From the NCBI GenBank assembly GCA_944389545.1, contig CALXMT010000020.1, positions 1-45,037 on the forward strand: a DNA stretch of 45,037 nt, written 5' to 3'. A program made the position numbers and the translations under genes. The notes under the pieces are model-generated. The model worked only from the letters and a program-made list of their open reading frames with translations. It made no database searches and was not told where the DNA came from. The DNA comes from an uncultured Kiritimatiellota bacterium. Its GTDB lineage: Bacteria > Verrucomicrobiota > Kiritimatiellia > RFP12 > DVOR01. Numbering within the stretch: position 1 is the stretch's first letter; every line of letters starts with the position of its first letter. Of the stretch, positions 35,345 to 43,942 are shown piece after piece.

Positions 35345-35385
35345 TCCGCTTTCTTTCTATACGCAATGGCTTCTTTTGCCCACAC

Positions 35386-36330
35386 TCACCGATTGCCCAA
35401 TCCGCAATTCCTGAGACACCGCCGCCACCGCAAAAATTTCTTTGGTGTCCAGGCAAAGTAAGAAAGCCGATTCCTGCGCATAAGCGCCGCGATTCGGAGA
35501 ACCACGGCACGCTGCGTGGCCATGTCGTAATGACGGGTGCCAAGCGCTTTGACGTGATCCGCAAAGGCCTTGAGCAGGAAGGTACGAAGAAGTCGGCGGT
35601 AACACGCAGGGACGACCGCCGGCAACTTGCGCAGGAAGCGAAGTTGGGCAAAGAGATAGCGGGGCGGCGCCTGCACGGAGACGGCTCCGTCATGCCGACG
35701 ATAAAAGTAGTAAGCCCCCGGAAGCAATGCCAATCCTTTTCGGAACCGAGCGAAGGCTGAGAAGGTAAAAAGCGCATCGTCAGACCCAAACAGCACGGGG
35801 TCAAAATGCAACGCTCCGAGAGAAGTGCGACGCCAGAGTTTGGTCCAAATCGAGACCATAAGCTGGCTTTGCGAAAGCAACCAAGCGCAAGGATCCGCAA
35901 TCAAGCAGGCACGCCCTGGCGTGGGCTCCCAAGCCGGACCTTCCGACTGAAACCGCACCATAGCGCAATCCGCTCCCGTGGAGACGATGGCATCCAGAAG
36001 CACCTCCAGAAACTGTGGATGATAAACATCGTCTTGGTCAATAAAGGCGATAAACTCCCCACGAGCCAGCTCAAGTCCTCGATTTCGCGTGGCGGCAACC
36101 CCGGCGTTGGGATACTCGCGCACGAGGAAACGCGGATCGTCCTGGGTGAGCGTGCGCGCGAAGTCGGCCATGCCGTTGCCGCTGCCATCGTCCAGGCAAA
36201 GACATTCCCAGTCTGTGAAGGTCTGAGACTTGATGGAGTCCAACGCCTCCTGAAGGAAGTCCTTCACGCGATAAAGCGGCAGGATGATGGAAATCCGAGG
36301 AGCTGTTCCCATGGTATCAGACTTTTCCAT
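35386..36330 (-). CDS. Family 2 glycosyltransferase
   Basis: A 314-residue GT-A glycosyltransferase. Visible: ISIILPLYRVKDFLQEALDS, CLDDGSGNGMAD, NAGVAATRNRGLELARGEFI and the DxD-type FIDQDDVYHPQ. Sugar donor and acceptor are not readable. The start is ATG 36330, five bases after GGAGG; a GTG six bases upstream would overlap that site. It lies 12 bases after the fucosyltransferase gene. Composition is somewhat less GC-rich than in the housekeeping genes. Confidence 0.87.
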   Translation of the reverse strand: MEKSDTMGTAPRISIILPLYRVKDFLQEALDSIKSQTFTDWECLCLDDGSGNGMADFARTLTQDDPRFLVREYPNAGVAATRNRGLELARGEFIAFIDQDDVYHPQFLEVLLDAIVSTGADCAMVRFQSEGPAWEPTPGRACLIADPCAWLLSQSQLMVSIWTKLWRRTSLGALHFDPVLFGSDDALFTFSAFARFRKGLALLPGAYYFYRRHDGAVSVQAPPRYLFAQLRFLRKLPAVVPACYRRLLRTFLLKAFADHVKALGTRHYDMATQRAVVLRIAALMRRNRLSYFAWTPKKFLRWRRCLRNCGLGNR

Positions 36331-36342
36331 GCGCACCTCCGG

Positions 36343-37374
36343 TCAAATGCCAATCCTGCGGCAGTAGGAACGATAGCGCTTGGAGAAGAAGAGTTTGGCG
36401 GCATGGGCCAACGCCGCCCAACGATGAGCCACCAGAGGCGTTGCCAACCGGGAGCGAGACCAGATGATTTCGGCTCGGGCTTGGCGGCTACGACGTTTGG
36501 CAGCCTCCTTGGGCTGGGAGAAGATGTTCGCGAAGAACTCCCGCAACCGCTCCTTACGGAAGGCCTCCGGGCAACGGCCCTCCTTGAAGAGGGGCGCGGC
36601 AAGCATCGCCTCGTAGACCGCATCGTCCGCGTCCAGACGCTTGACCTCCTCCACGACGGCCTCCAACGAGGGGAACTTGGAACAATCGATGAAGGCCGCG
36701 GGGTTGAAGTCCTCGGCAACATTCGGTGCGCCCCAATAAATCGGCACGGTGCGCGCAACAAAGGCGTCAACAATCTTCTCTGTGACGTAGTCCGGGACGG
36801 CAGAATTCTCGCACGCCAAGGTAAACTTGCCCGTGCGCAGAAAGGCGATTTTGTCGTCCACACGCTTACCGCAGAAGGAATTGCGCCATTTACCGCCGGA
36901 GGTGACAGGCTTGTAAGCTGAAAGCAAGTCAAAGAGCTGTGTGCACGCGCCGTCGCGGTTGGGATTGGAGACGACCGCCGTGCAGAAACAGGTCTTGCTT
37001 CCGGCCTCGGCGTGGGCATCAAAGGGAATCACCGTGCCGTCCTCCGCGAAGAGCGCATGGAACTCCGGCAAGAAACAAAAGAGCGGATAACGCAGATGAC
37101 GGTCGCCATAGGTGAGGCGCGAGAAGGAAATCGCATAGTCCGCGTGATTGAAGTCCGGCGCCACGTTTTCCCACACATACTCCACCGCGATGGCGTCCGG
37201 GTAGTCCCGCCACTCCTCGTCAAAGAAGGTGTGAAGAATGACATCCGCCTCGGCCAAGTTGTCCGTGAGCGACACCCAAGAGAACCAGACCGGCAATTTT
37301 TTGACCCAGTCCTGCTCGTGGGGGAGCACGACATGCGTGGTATTGAGTGCAACTTTGAGAGGTCTCTGCGACAT
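36343..37374 (-). CDS. Family 10 fucosyltransferase-like protein
   Basis: A 343-residue glycosyltransferase with the GT10 donor-binding motif: FTLACENSAVPDYVTEKIVD, then AFVARTVPIYWGAPNVAEDF. This is the alpha-1,3/4-fucosyltransferase signature known from H. pylori and animals. The region before it contains YPLFCFLPEFHALF and KTCFCTAVVSNPN, typical of the bacterial branch. It would add fucose from GDP-fucose to GlcNAc or Glc in a surface glycan. No GDP-fucose synthesis genes are in the window. AAGGAT lies eight bases before the ATG. Third gene of the operon, 15 bases after the upstream stop. Confidence 0.88.
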   Translation of the reverse strand: MSQRPLKVALNTTHVVLPHEQDWVKKLPVWFSWVSLTDNLAEADVILHTFFDEEWRDYPDAIAVEYVWENVAPDFNHADYAISFSRLTYGDRHLRYPLFCFLPEFHALFAEDGTVIPFDAHAEAGSKTCFCTAVVSNPNRDGACTQLFDLLSAYKPVTSGGKWRNSFCGKRVDDKIAFLRTGKFTLACENSAVPDYVTEKIVDAFVARTVPIYWGAPNVAEDFNPAAFIDCSKFPSLEAVVEEVKRLDADDAVYEAMLAAPLFKEGRCPEAFRKERLREFFANIFSQPKEAAKRRSRQARAEIIWSRSRLATPLVAHRWAALAHAAKLFFSKRYRSYCRRIGI

Positions 37375-37389
37375 TGGGGATATCCTTGC

Positions 37390-39240
37390 TCAAGAGACAG
37401 ATTTCGGGGGAATGGCACGATAGGTCTCACGCAACCGGCGCCGCGTCTTCTTCTGCGGCGCGATTCGGGATGCCAAGCGTAACAGGTGCCACCGCAGCGG
37501 ATAGTGGAAAGCTTTGTCGCGGCGATGCCAAATCGGTTTGGTGGGGTCCATCGTGGACCAATCCGCCGAACCGCTTGGGAGATTGACGCGCGGGAAACAC
37601 TCGTAGGCCGAGAAGGCCCCCACCCCGCCGTCCAGCTTGGCAAGGATGGAAAAGGCCGCTTGGTCGTGCCGATGCTCACGGAAGGTGGGGTCGTTGGGAG
37701 CACGCGAAGGCGTGTCGTCCATCAACGCGAAGTCCTCTTCCCACAGCGCCGCCCATCGCTTGAGAAAAGCGATTGCCTCCGGGCACTTGCGTACGATGAG
37801 CGTCCCCGACTGGATGGTGGCGGAATCCAAAATATCCGAGCGGTCGCGCACGCCCAGACGGTCGAGCAAGTCGCCCTTCGTCCAGTTCCGGTCGCAATAG
37901 CCCTCCAGCCTCGTGCCCACGATGCCCGTCGGCGACTGCCGCGCCATCTCAAAATAGGCCTCCAGCCGCACCCGCCCGGAGCGAAGGAGCCTGCACCCTC
38001 CATCCACATAAAGCAGATAGTCCCCCTCGTCCATTCCCTCGAGCGTCCGCAGAATCACCTCCGGCTTCCACACCCAATAGCCGAACCCGCGCACTCCGGG
38101 ACGCAACCACTGCCCAAAACGTTCCCGAAACGCGGGAGAGAGATCACGCTCATCGTAGACGTGCACCGCATTGAACGCCCGCATTGCTCGGGCCTCGCGG
38201 CCAATGCGCCGCAGACTCTTCTCCAACCTTCGATCCGCGAAAGTCAAGAAAACATGGCGTGGACGTTGCGCCAGATGGCACTTGCCAAAACGTCCTTTCC
38301 ACCACCGAGGCAAGAGGCCCCACCGCCTCCGCAATGGGAAATCTTTCAGCCGCAAAAACCCGCATGCAAAGAGGCGCGCCAACATCGCATCCGCCGCCTT
38401 CTGCAACGCGGAATCGCCTCGCCCCTCTCTGCCCAACTTCTTGAGCAACTGCTTGATCATCTTTGAGAAGAGCGTTTGACACATCCGCCGCAACACCTCC
38501 GGACGGTCACTGAAGATAAACGTCATGTCCCGGAACGTCCGCCCAAAGGCCTCCACCCGCTCCACCCCAAAATGCTTTTTGGTGACCGACCCGGCCGCGT
38601 TCACATAGAAATAGAGCGGCAGAGGCACCCACACCCCGCGTCTGGCCCGACGCAGGAAACGGAAGGTGAAATTGACATCCTCCCCTTCCTGCAATCCCGG
38701 CACAAACCGCATCCCGCCCAGGGCCTCGCGCCGATAGAGGAAGCGACACACCCCAGGCGTCTCCCACTGCGTCCCCTCACCAAAGAAATCCGGCGCCGGA
38801 TTCTCCAGCCACCGAATCAACGCATTCGGCAACGCACGCACCGACGTCTCCGGCGTCGCGTTGCCTCCGACCCGTTCAAACCCAAAGAGCGCAAAGTCAC
38901 AATCCGGAGCACCAGACAACGCCTCGACTGTACGAGCCAACCATTCCGGATGCACAAAATCATCCGCGTCCACGAACGTCAGGAAGCGCCCCTTCGCCGC
39001 GTCCATCCCGGCGTTCCGCGCACGGAAAATCCCCCCATTGGTCTGCGTGATGACTTTCAAGCGCGGTTCGGCGCGAAAGGCCTCCCGCGCCCGCTCCACC
39101 GCCCCGTCCGTGCTTCCATCGTCCACCACAATGACTTCGAAATCCCGCCACGTCTGCGCAAACAGCGAACGCAGACACACCATTAGGTGATCGCCCGCGT
39201 TGTACACCGGCACAACAATGGAAACCAACCATTTACTCAT
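37390..39240 (-). CDS. GT2 glycosyltransferase fused to a second GT-like domain
   Basis: 616 aa. The first 230 residues or so are a GT2 domain (VSIVVPVYNAGDHL, VVDDGSTDGA, NAGMDAAKGRFLTFVDADDF), closely related in sequence and layout to the next gene upstream in the operon. From about residue 330 comes a second domain: HVFLTFADRRLEKSLRRIG, FGYWVWKPEVILRTLEGMDE, and YVDGGCRLL, whose DGG could be the metal-binding loop of another GT-A fold. I recognise the general style from polysaccharide clusters but cannot name its family. The start ATG 39240 overlaps the end of the upstream gene by eight bases (ATGAGTAA), so the two are coupled. Confidence 0.82.
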   Translation of the reverse strand: MSKWLVSIVVPVYNAGDHLMVCLRSLFAQTWRDFEVIVVDDGSTDGAVERAREAFRAEPRLKVITQTNGGIFRARNAGMDAAKGRFLTFVDADDFVHPEWLARTVEALSGAPDCDFALFGFERVGGNATPETSVRALPNALIRWLENPAPDFFGEGTQWETPGVCRFLYRREALGGMRFVPGLQEGEDVNFTFRFLRRARRGVWVPLPLYFYVNAAGSVTKKHFGVERVEAFGRTFRDMTFIFSDRPEVLRRMCQTLFSKMIKQLLKKLGREGRGDSALQKAADAMLARLFACGFLRLKDFPLRRRWGLLPRWWKGRFGKCHLAQRPRHVFLTFADRRLEKSLRRIGREARAMRAFNAVHVYDERDLSPAFRERFGQWLRPGVRGFGYWVWKPEVILRTLEGMDEGDYLLYVDGGCRLLRSGRVRLEAYFEMARQSPTGIVGTRLEGYCDRNWTKGDLLDRLGVRDRSDILDSATIQSGTLIVRKCPEAIAFLKRWAALWEEDFALMDDTPSRAPNDPTFREHRHDQAAFSILAKLDGGVGAFSAYECFPRVNLPSGSADWSTMDPTKPIWHRRDKAFHYPLRWHLLRLASRIAPQKKTRRRLRETYRAIPPKSVS

Positions 39241-40216
39241 CTGCGGACACCTCTTCCTTCCCATAACCCAAACATCCGGCCACCCACAAAGGGAAGAAGC
39301 GCAACTTCCAGCTCAGCTTGAACCCTACAAATGTCAACACACGCGTAGCAAGAAGCCGTGCGAAGACCCTCCGAAACTCACGCTTTACATCAGAAGACAA
39401 CCGTTGTCCCCGATAAGGCTTGACGAAAGCCTTCACGATCTCAGGGAATAACTTGCGACGCATCAAGTTCGCCAACTCAGGGGAATCACTTGCAATCGAT
39501 GCCAAATTGCGCAAGTCGCGTTCGAACTCCTCAAAGTTAGGACGGGCCAGATATTTACGTGAAAGAGACCCCGCGATGGTCATATAGACATAGAGGGGTT
39601 GCGGCAACCAAAGTCCACATTTGGATTGGTGCAACAACCGATACGTGAAATCCGAATCCTCAATCGCCCTAAACGTGGGGTTAAAACGTAATCCATGGAG
39701 CGCAGAAACACGATAAAGAAAACGCCACACAGATGGAGCTTGCCACCGCAAATCGTCCCGGAAGAAGTCCAAAGAAGGACAACTCATCGTCTCTGGGCAA
39801 ATCTCCTCCAATGAGGCAGTCAGACTCGGTTCATGCCCAGGCAATGCCTCCACAAAGTCAAACAAAACAAAATCACTCTCAGGCGAACGCTCCAACAAAG
39901 GCACGGTCCGCGCCAACAACTCCGCGTGAATAAAGTCATCGGCATCCATGAAGAACAGATAACGCCCCCGCATGGCGTCCATCCCTGCGTTACGCACACT
40001 GGAAACCCCTTTGTTCGGTTGTCTTATGACTCGCAACCGCAACTCACCACGAAACTCCTCCAGAACATTGTCTACTGCACCGTCCGAGCTCCCGTCGTCC
40101 ACCAGGATCAACTCAAAGTCACGGAACGTCTGCCCCAAGACAGAACGCAACGTCGGCGCCAAGCGTTCGCCGACATTATAGACGGGAATGACAACGGAAA
40201 CAATGGGAGTGTTCAT
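39233..40216 (-). CDS. Family 2 glycosyltransferase, first gene of the operon
   Basis: A 327-residue GT-A enzyme: VSVVIPVYNVGERLAPTLRS, ILVDDGSSDGAVDN, NKGVSSVRNAGMDAMRGRYL, FFMDADDFIHAE. It is a paralogue of the N-terminal half of the gene it overlaps downstream: the same order of motifs, a WRFLYR block, and a Tyr-rich LYVYMTIAGSLSRKYL segment corresponding to LYFYVNAAGSVTKKHF. It heads the operon GT2, GT2 fusion, GT10, GT2, PIG-L. AAGAG lies six bases before the ATG. Confidence 0.87.
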   Translation of the reverse strand: MNTPIVSVVIPVYNVGERLAPTLRSVLGQTFRDFELILVDDGSSDGAVDNVLEEFRGELRLRVIRQPNKGVSSVRNAGMDAMRGRYLFFMDADDFIHAELLARTVPLLERSPESDFVLFDFVEALPGHEPSLTASLEEICPETMSCPSLDFFRDDLRWQAPSVWRFLYRVSALHGLRFNPTFRAIEDSDFTYRLLHQSKCGLWLPQPLYVYMTIAGSLSRKYLARPNFEEFERDLRNLASIASDSPELANLMRRKLFPEIVKAFVKPYRGQRLSSDVKREFRRVFARLLATRVLTFVGFKLSWKLRFFPLWVAGCLGYGKEEVSADE

Positions 40217-40329
40217 GTAGGCTCTTGCGGTTTGGACTCTCTCTCAAAATCTCTCTGTTCCTTTGTGCCACATGGCTTGCAAAAGGGTGAATGGCACCAC
40301 CTTTAAACGTTCTGCACTCAAGTGACCCT

Positions 40330-40359
40330 ATTGTAATATAAATGAAATGGGTTTGTAAA
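40330..40359 (-). promoter_or_regulatory. Promoter of the minus-strand glycan operon
   Basis: On the minus strand TTTACA (40359-40354), an 18-base spacer and TACAAT (40335-40330), in an AT-rich island. The same -35/-10 pair with the same spacing occurs on the plus strand at 40824-40853. Confidence 0.65.
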
Positions 40360-40375
40360 CTTTATCCCACGGTCC

Positions 40376-40805
40376 AGTAGTGTCCGGAGAAATCGGAAAG
40401 TCTCCTTTTCCCGCAAAAGCGCCAATACGCGCGAAGCCAGATGAACTAACACCAATGGTGTCCGGGGAAGTTTCCACGAAAACACGAAGGGAGGGGCGCT
40501 AGCGCGCCCGGTGTTAGCGCCTCACCTTTCCTGCAAGATTTACGTCTTTGCGGTTCCCATTCTGGCAGTCCTTGTGCCCTTTGTGGTTCTTTGTGCCCTT
40601 TGTGGTAGCCGCACAGCGTGAGTCCGTATCCAAACTTCCATGCCTCCAAACTTCCTCATCCCCTTTTGGCGCAGGAAAGTGGGGCGCGGGAGTACAGCGT
40701 GTGAAAGAGGGTGGGGCAACGCCCCACACATCCAATCAGCCAATTCAGCTAATCAACCAATCAGCAGGCGCTCCGTCAGAGCGCCTACGTTCTCGCGGTT
40801 CTCTA
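40376..40805. repeat. Repeat mosaic between the two glycan operons
   Basis: No gene is seen. It starts with an element end AGTAGTGTCCGGAGAA (40376-40391) and the left part of the J core. That core is interrupted at 40453 by a second element end (CAATGGTGTCCGGGGAA) plus an A-type start and a GGGGCGCTAGCGCGCCC hairpin, then resumes (GGTGTTAGCGCC, CTTTCCTGCAAGATTTACG) to about 40560. Fragments follow: CTGGCAGTCC of the D module, AAACTTCC-type tracts, GGCGCAGGAAAGTGGGGCG (also at 20453), and a CAATCAGC tandem (40731-40766). Confidence 0.7.
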
Positions 40806-40823
40806 TTTCCCCGGGCACCCGGG

Positions 40824-40853
40824 TTTACAACCCTTCCAAGTTTATACTACAAT
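40824..40853 (+). promoter_or_regulatory. Promoter of the GT8 operon
   Basis: TTTACA (40824-40829), 18-base spacer, TACAAT (40848-40853). Six bases later an ATG (40860) opens a small upstream frame. Confidence 0.65.
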
Positions 40854-40859
40854 GGTGTT

Positions 40860-40973
40860 ATGCGAAAGACGGTCCTTTTTGATTATTGTGTTTTCTCTAC
40901 TCGCACGTGGGGAGCGAAGAGCGTTTATCGCGCAAGAGGGGTGCGTGCGGCACTTCCGCAAAAGCAGAGGTAA
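40860..40973 (+). CDS. Possible leaderless upstream ORF (37 aa)
   Basis: The ATG six bases after the -10 starts a 37-codon frame (MRKTVLFDYCVFSTRTWGAK, then a basic tail ending PQKQR). Its TAA lies three bases before the ATG of the GT8 gene, and the GAGG ribosome-binding site of that gene overlaps the end of the small frame. This is a second example of the layout at 33688-33780. No match is known to me; coding status is inferred from position. Confidence 0.38.
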   Translation: MRKTVLFDYCVFSTRTWGAKSVYRARGVRAALPQKQR

Positions 40974-40976
40974 GAC

Positions 40977-41945
40977 ATGACGACTCAACCTGTGAAGCAC
41001 GACCCCATCGTCATCGCCTTTTGTGTCTCGGATTCCTTCATCCGGCACACCGCCGTGGTGATTGCCTCGATTTTGGCGAGCAACCCCGGCGAAGCCTTCG
41101 CTTTCCATGTGCTGTGCGGGGACCTCTCTGCGGACAATCGCGCAAAGTTGGCGACGATGGAATCAGAACATGTCTCCATCGTCTGCCACGACGTCGCGCA
41201 AGAAGAGGAACGCGCCCTGCCGACCCTGATGGAGCACGTCTCGCGCGAGGCCTATTTCCGCTTCCGCATCCCGGAAATCATCGATGCACCACGCGTCATT
41301 TATTCAGACGTGGACGTTCTGGTGCGGGGGCCCTTGCGTCCGCTGTGGGAGACTGACCTGCAGGGTATGCCCCTGGGCGCTGTCCAAGAGGCCTCAGACA
41401 TCCTGCGCTATGACCCGAAAGTGTGGCACGATTATCGCAAGACCATCGGCATACGGGAGGACAACACCTATTTCTACTCCGGTCTCCTCTTGATGGACTG
41501 CGACAAACTCCGGGCGGAACACGCCACGGCGCGTCTCTTCGAAGATGCCGCACTGTGCACGAAGACCCTGCCACCAATCTTCTTCGCGGCCTCCGATCAG
41601 GTGGTCATCAACCGGGTCTTTCAAGGACGGATCTTCCCGCTTCCCGTACGCTACTGCATGACGAAGCCGATGATCGAACGCTTCCCCAAAGAACCCATCA
41701 TCTTCCGCCACTACATGGGTTACTACGAAAAGCCGTGGCGAAACGTTGCCTGGAGCCGCACGTGGTTCCCCTACTTGCGTTTCCTGCTCCGTACGCCGTG
41801 GCGGGGCAAGGCGTGGCGTTTTGTGTTGGGCCACCTGTGGGGCATCGTCTGGAACGTACACACCAAAAGCGGCCATACACGGGCCTTCCTCTTCGGCCTG
41901 CGTGTCTTCAAGCGCGCCGTACAACAATCGCAAGGCACACATTAA
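40977..41945 (+). CDS. Family 8 glycosyltransferase
   Basis: A 322-residue LPS galactosyl/glucosyltransferase-type enzyme. GT8 features: IVIAFCVSDSFIRHTAVVIA at the N-terminus, YFRFRIPEIIDAPRVIYSDVDVLVRGPL with the metal-binding D111-x-D113, YFYSGLLLMD, SDQVVINRVF and the late IIFRHYMG histidine block. It acts on the cytoplasmic face using a UDP-sugar. GAGG lies seven bases before the ATG. The next gene starts 15 bases after the stop and carries a related domain. Confidence 0.9.
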   Translation: MTTQPVKHDPIVIAFCVSDSFIRHTAVVIASILASNPGEAFAFHVLCGDLSADNRAKLATMESEHVSIVCHDVAQEEERALPTLMEHVSREAYFRFRIPEIIDAPRVIYSDVDVLVRGPLRPLWETDLQGMPLGAVQEASDILRYDPKVWHDYRKTIGIREDNTYFYSGLLLMDCDKLRAEHATARLFEDAALCTKTLPPIFFAASDQVVINRVFQGRIFPLPVRYCMTKPMIERFPKEPIIFRHYMGYYEKPWRNVAWSRTWFPYLRFLLRTPWRGKAWRFVLGHLWGIVWNVHTKSGHTRAFLFGLRVFKRAVQQSQGTH

Positions 41946-41960
41946 GCGGTCCTTCCCGTC

Positions 41961-43937
41961 ATGAGTACGCCCTTCATCGCACCGACAGATTCAAGCGCTG
42001 ACTATTCCGGCGACGGTCAACGCCCTGCCGAGCCGCCCATCTCCGTCTCTTGCGCGAGCGACCACGCCTACTTCTGCGGCCTGTGGGTCACCCTCCACAG
42101 CCTCTGCGCCCACTGCGCCGCGGGGCGCGCCCTGCGCCTGCACATCCTGGACGGCGGCCTCACGGCCGAGGATCGCGCCGCCCTCTCCACCCTCGCCGGG
42201 CGTTTCCCCGGCAAGACCATCGACGTTCGCCTCCACCCCATCGACCCGTCCGACTTCAGCTCCCTACCGAAATGGCGAGGCAACCACGTGGCCTACGCCA
42301 GACTCATGCTCCAGGACCTCCTCCAAGACGAGGATTACACCCTCTATACGGACGTGGACACCCTCTGGCTCCGCGACGTCTCCGAGCTCTGGGCCCTGCG
42401 CGACGACACCCCTTGCAAAGCCGTCCCCGATGGCAGTTGTCTCCCCCTCTACTCCTCCGGCGAAGCCAAAACCAAGGTCTTCCGGTCGCTCGGCGTGGAA
42501 ATTCGCCCAGAGAACTATTTCTGCTCCGGTCTCCTGCTCATGAACCTCCGCGCACTCCGCGACATGGGCTTCACCCAACGCTGGATGCACCTCCTTTCCG
42601 ACAAGCCTTCAGCCCTTTCCTTCCCAGACCAAGACCTCTACAACCTGATTCTGCCCTATCCGCTGACCAAGCCCCTGGATTGGCGTTGGGGCGAATTCTC
42701 CGCCACCTATGGCCTCCGCCCCATCGATGGCCCCCGCGTCATCCACTACGCCAATGCCGCCCCTTGGACGCACAAAGCCTCCGCCGTCGCCATGCTCTGG
42801 TGGGACTGGCTCGCCCACCACGCCGGTTTCGAGCCCTTAAACGTGCAAGCCAAAGCGCTCCGCCGCCGCTGGAAGGGCATCCGCTTCAAAGATTGGGTGA
42901 TCCACTCCCCCATCGGGTCCCTTTACAACCGTTTTCTGGCTTGGCGCAAGCCCTCTGCCTATGCCAAACGCCTGGTGCGCCACTTCCCGGAACGATGCCA
43001 CATCATTAACCCCACCAATGAAGGATTGCGCTCTGACCCGCTCCATCGCCTCTTTTGGCGCCTGATCGCCAACGGATTTCCGCGGCGCTCCAGACTCGGT
43101 CGCATCGTGCGCGCCAGACGGTGCAAAGCCCAACCATCAGACGCCATCTTTGTTCGCGAGATTGGCCGCATCCAACATCTCTTCCACGACTTCGCCCCGG
43201 ATACCGATGTCCTGGCGCTCGGCACCTCCCACATCCGTAACACCATCTGCCCAATCCCGGAGGCTCCCCTGCGCCTCTGGAATGCCGGCTTTGACAATAG
43301 CGACCTCTTCATCGCTCACGGCGTCTATCAAGCGCTCCGCGCACGTTGGCCCAAGGCCCCCGGGCAAATCGTCCTGCTCGGTGACGACTTCTGGCTGGCC
43401 TCCCACCAAGCGGAATACACCCAATACTTTTGGACCAGCGTCATCCTGCACCTCGTTGCCGGCCTCCCACTACGCTCTCACCTCCTCCTCGGCCCAACCG
43501 TGCGGCGTATCACTCCCCTGATCACCGTGCGTCAGCCCATCCCGGACCGGCAAGGATACACCCCCTGCACCGAAGTGAACATTCCCTGCAACATCAAATG
43601 GATTCGAGGTCACGTCCGTCGCGCCTTTTACCCACCCACGGAATTCGTCTGGCTGGAACGCCTCCGTGCCGCCGTTGAGGCCGATGGACGCCGTCTGGTC
43701 CTCATCCGTCCGCCCCTGCGCGCCGACTACCGCGCCGAACTCGCCAAGCAAGCCGCCGGGCGCGATGTCTACGCCCCCGGCGCCAAGGCCCGCGAAGGCT
43801 TGACCATCCTCGACTACACCGAGGCCCCCATCCCCGAAAACGGCTGGTACGACGCCGACCATCTCAACAACCTTGGTGCCGCCTGGCTCACGCCACGCCT
43901 CATCGCCGACCTCCAAAAGCTTCCTCCCGCACCTTAA
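41961..43937 (+). CDS. GT8 glycosyltransferase fused to an SGNH-hydrolase-like domain
   Basis: 658 aa in two parts. Residues about 25-310 are a GT8 domain (ISVSCASDHAYFCGLWVTLH, YARLMLQDLL, YTDVDTLWLRD with DxD, YFCSGLLLMN, FPDQDLYN, VIHYANAAPWTH). Residues about 395-658 are an SGNH-like domain: VLALGTSHIRNT with nucleophile S423, and a C-terminal DADHLNNLG with D631 and H634. SGNH enzymes of this style add or remove acyl groups on glycans. The C-terminal half is a paralogue of the separate gene at 43943. One protein may therefore both add a sugar and modify it. Confidence 0.82.
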   Translation: MSTPFIAPTDSSADYSGDGQRPAEPPISVSCASDHAYFCGLWVTLHSLCAHCAAGRALRLHILDGGLTAEDRAALSTLAGRFPGKTIDVRLHPIDPSDFSSLPKWRGNHVAYARLMLQDLLQDEDYTLYTDVDTLWLRDVSELWALRDDTPCKAVPDGSCLPLYSSGEAKTKVFRSLGVEIRPENYFCSGLLLMNLRALRDMGFTQRWMHLLSDKPSALSFPDQDLYNLILPYPLTKPLDWRWGEFSATYGLRPIDGPRVIHYANAAPWTHKASAVAMLWWDWLAHHAGFEPLNVQAKALRRRWKGIRFKDWVIHSPIGSLYNRFLAWRKPSAYAKRLVRHFPERCHIINPTNEGLRSDPLHRLFWRLIANGFPRRSRLGRIVRARRCKAQPSDAIFVREIGRIQHLFHDFAPDTDVLALGTSHIRNTICPIPEAPLRLWNAGFDNSDLFIAHGVYQALRARWPKAPGQIVLLGDDFWLASHQAEYTQYFWTSVILHLVAGLPLRSHLLLGPTVRRITPLITVRQPIPDRQGYTPCTEVNIPCNIKWIRGHVRRAFYPPTEFVWLERLRAAVEADGRRLVLIRPPLRADYRAELAKQAAGRDVYAPGAKAREGLTILDYTEAPIPENGWYDADHLNNLGAAWLTPRLIADLQKLPPAP

Positions 43938-43942
43938 ACGCC

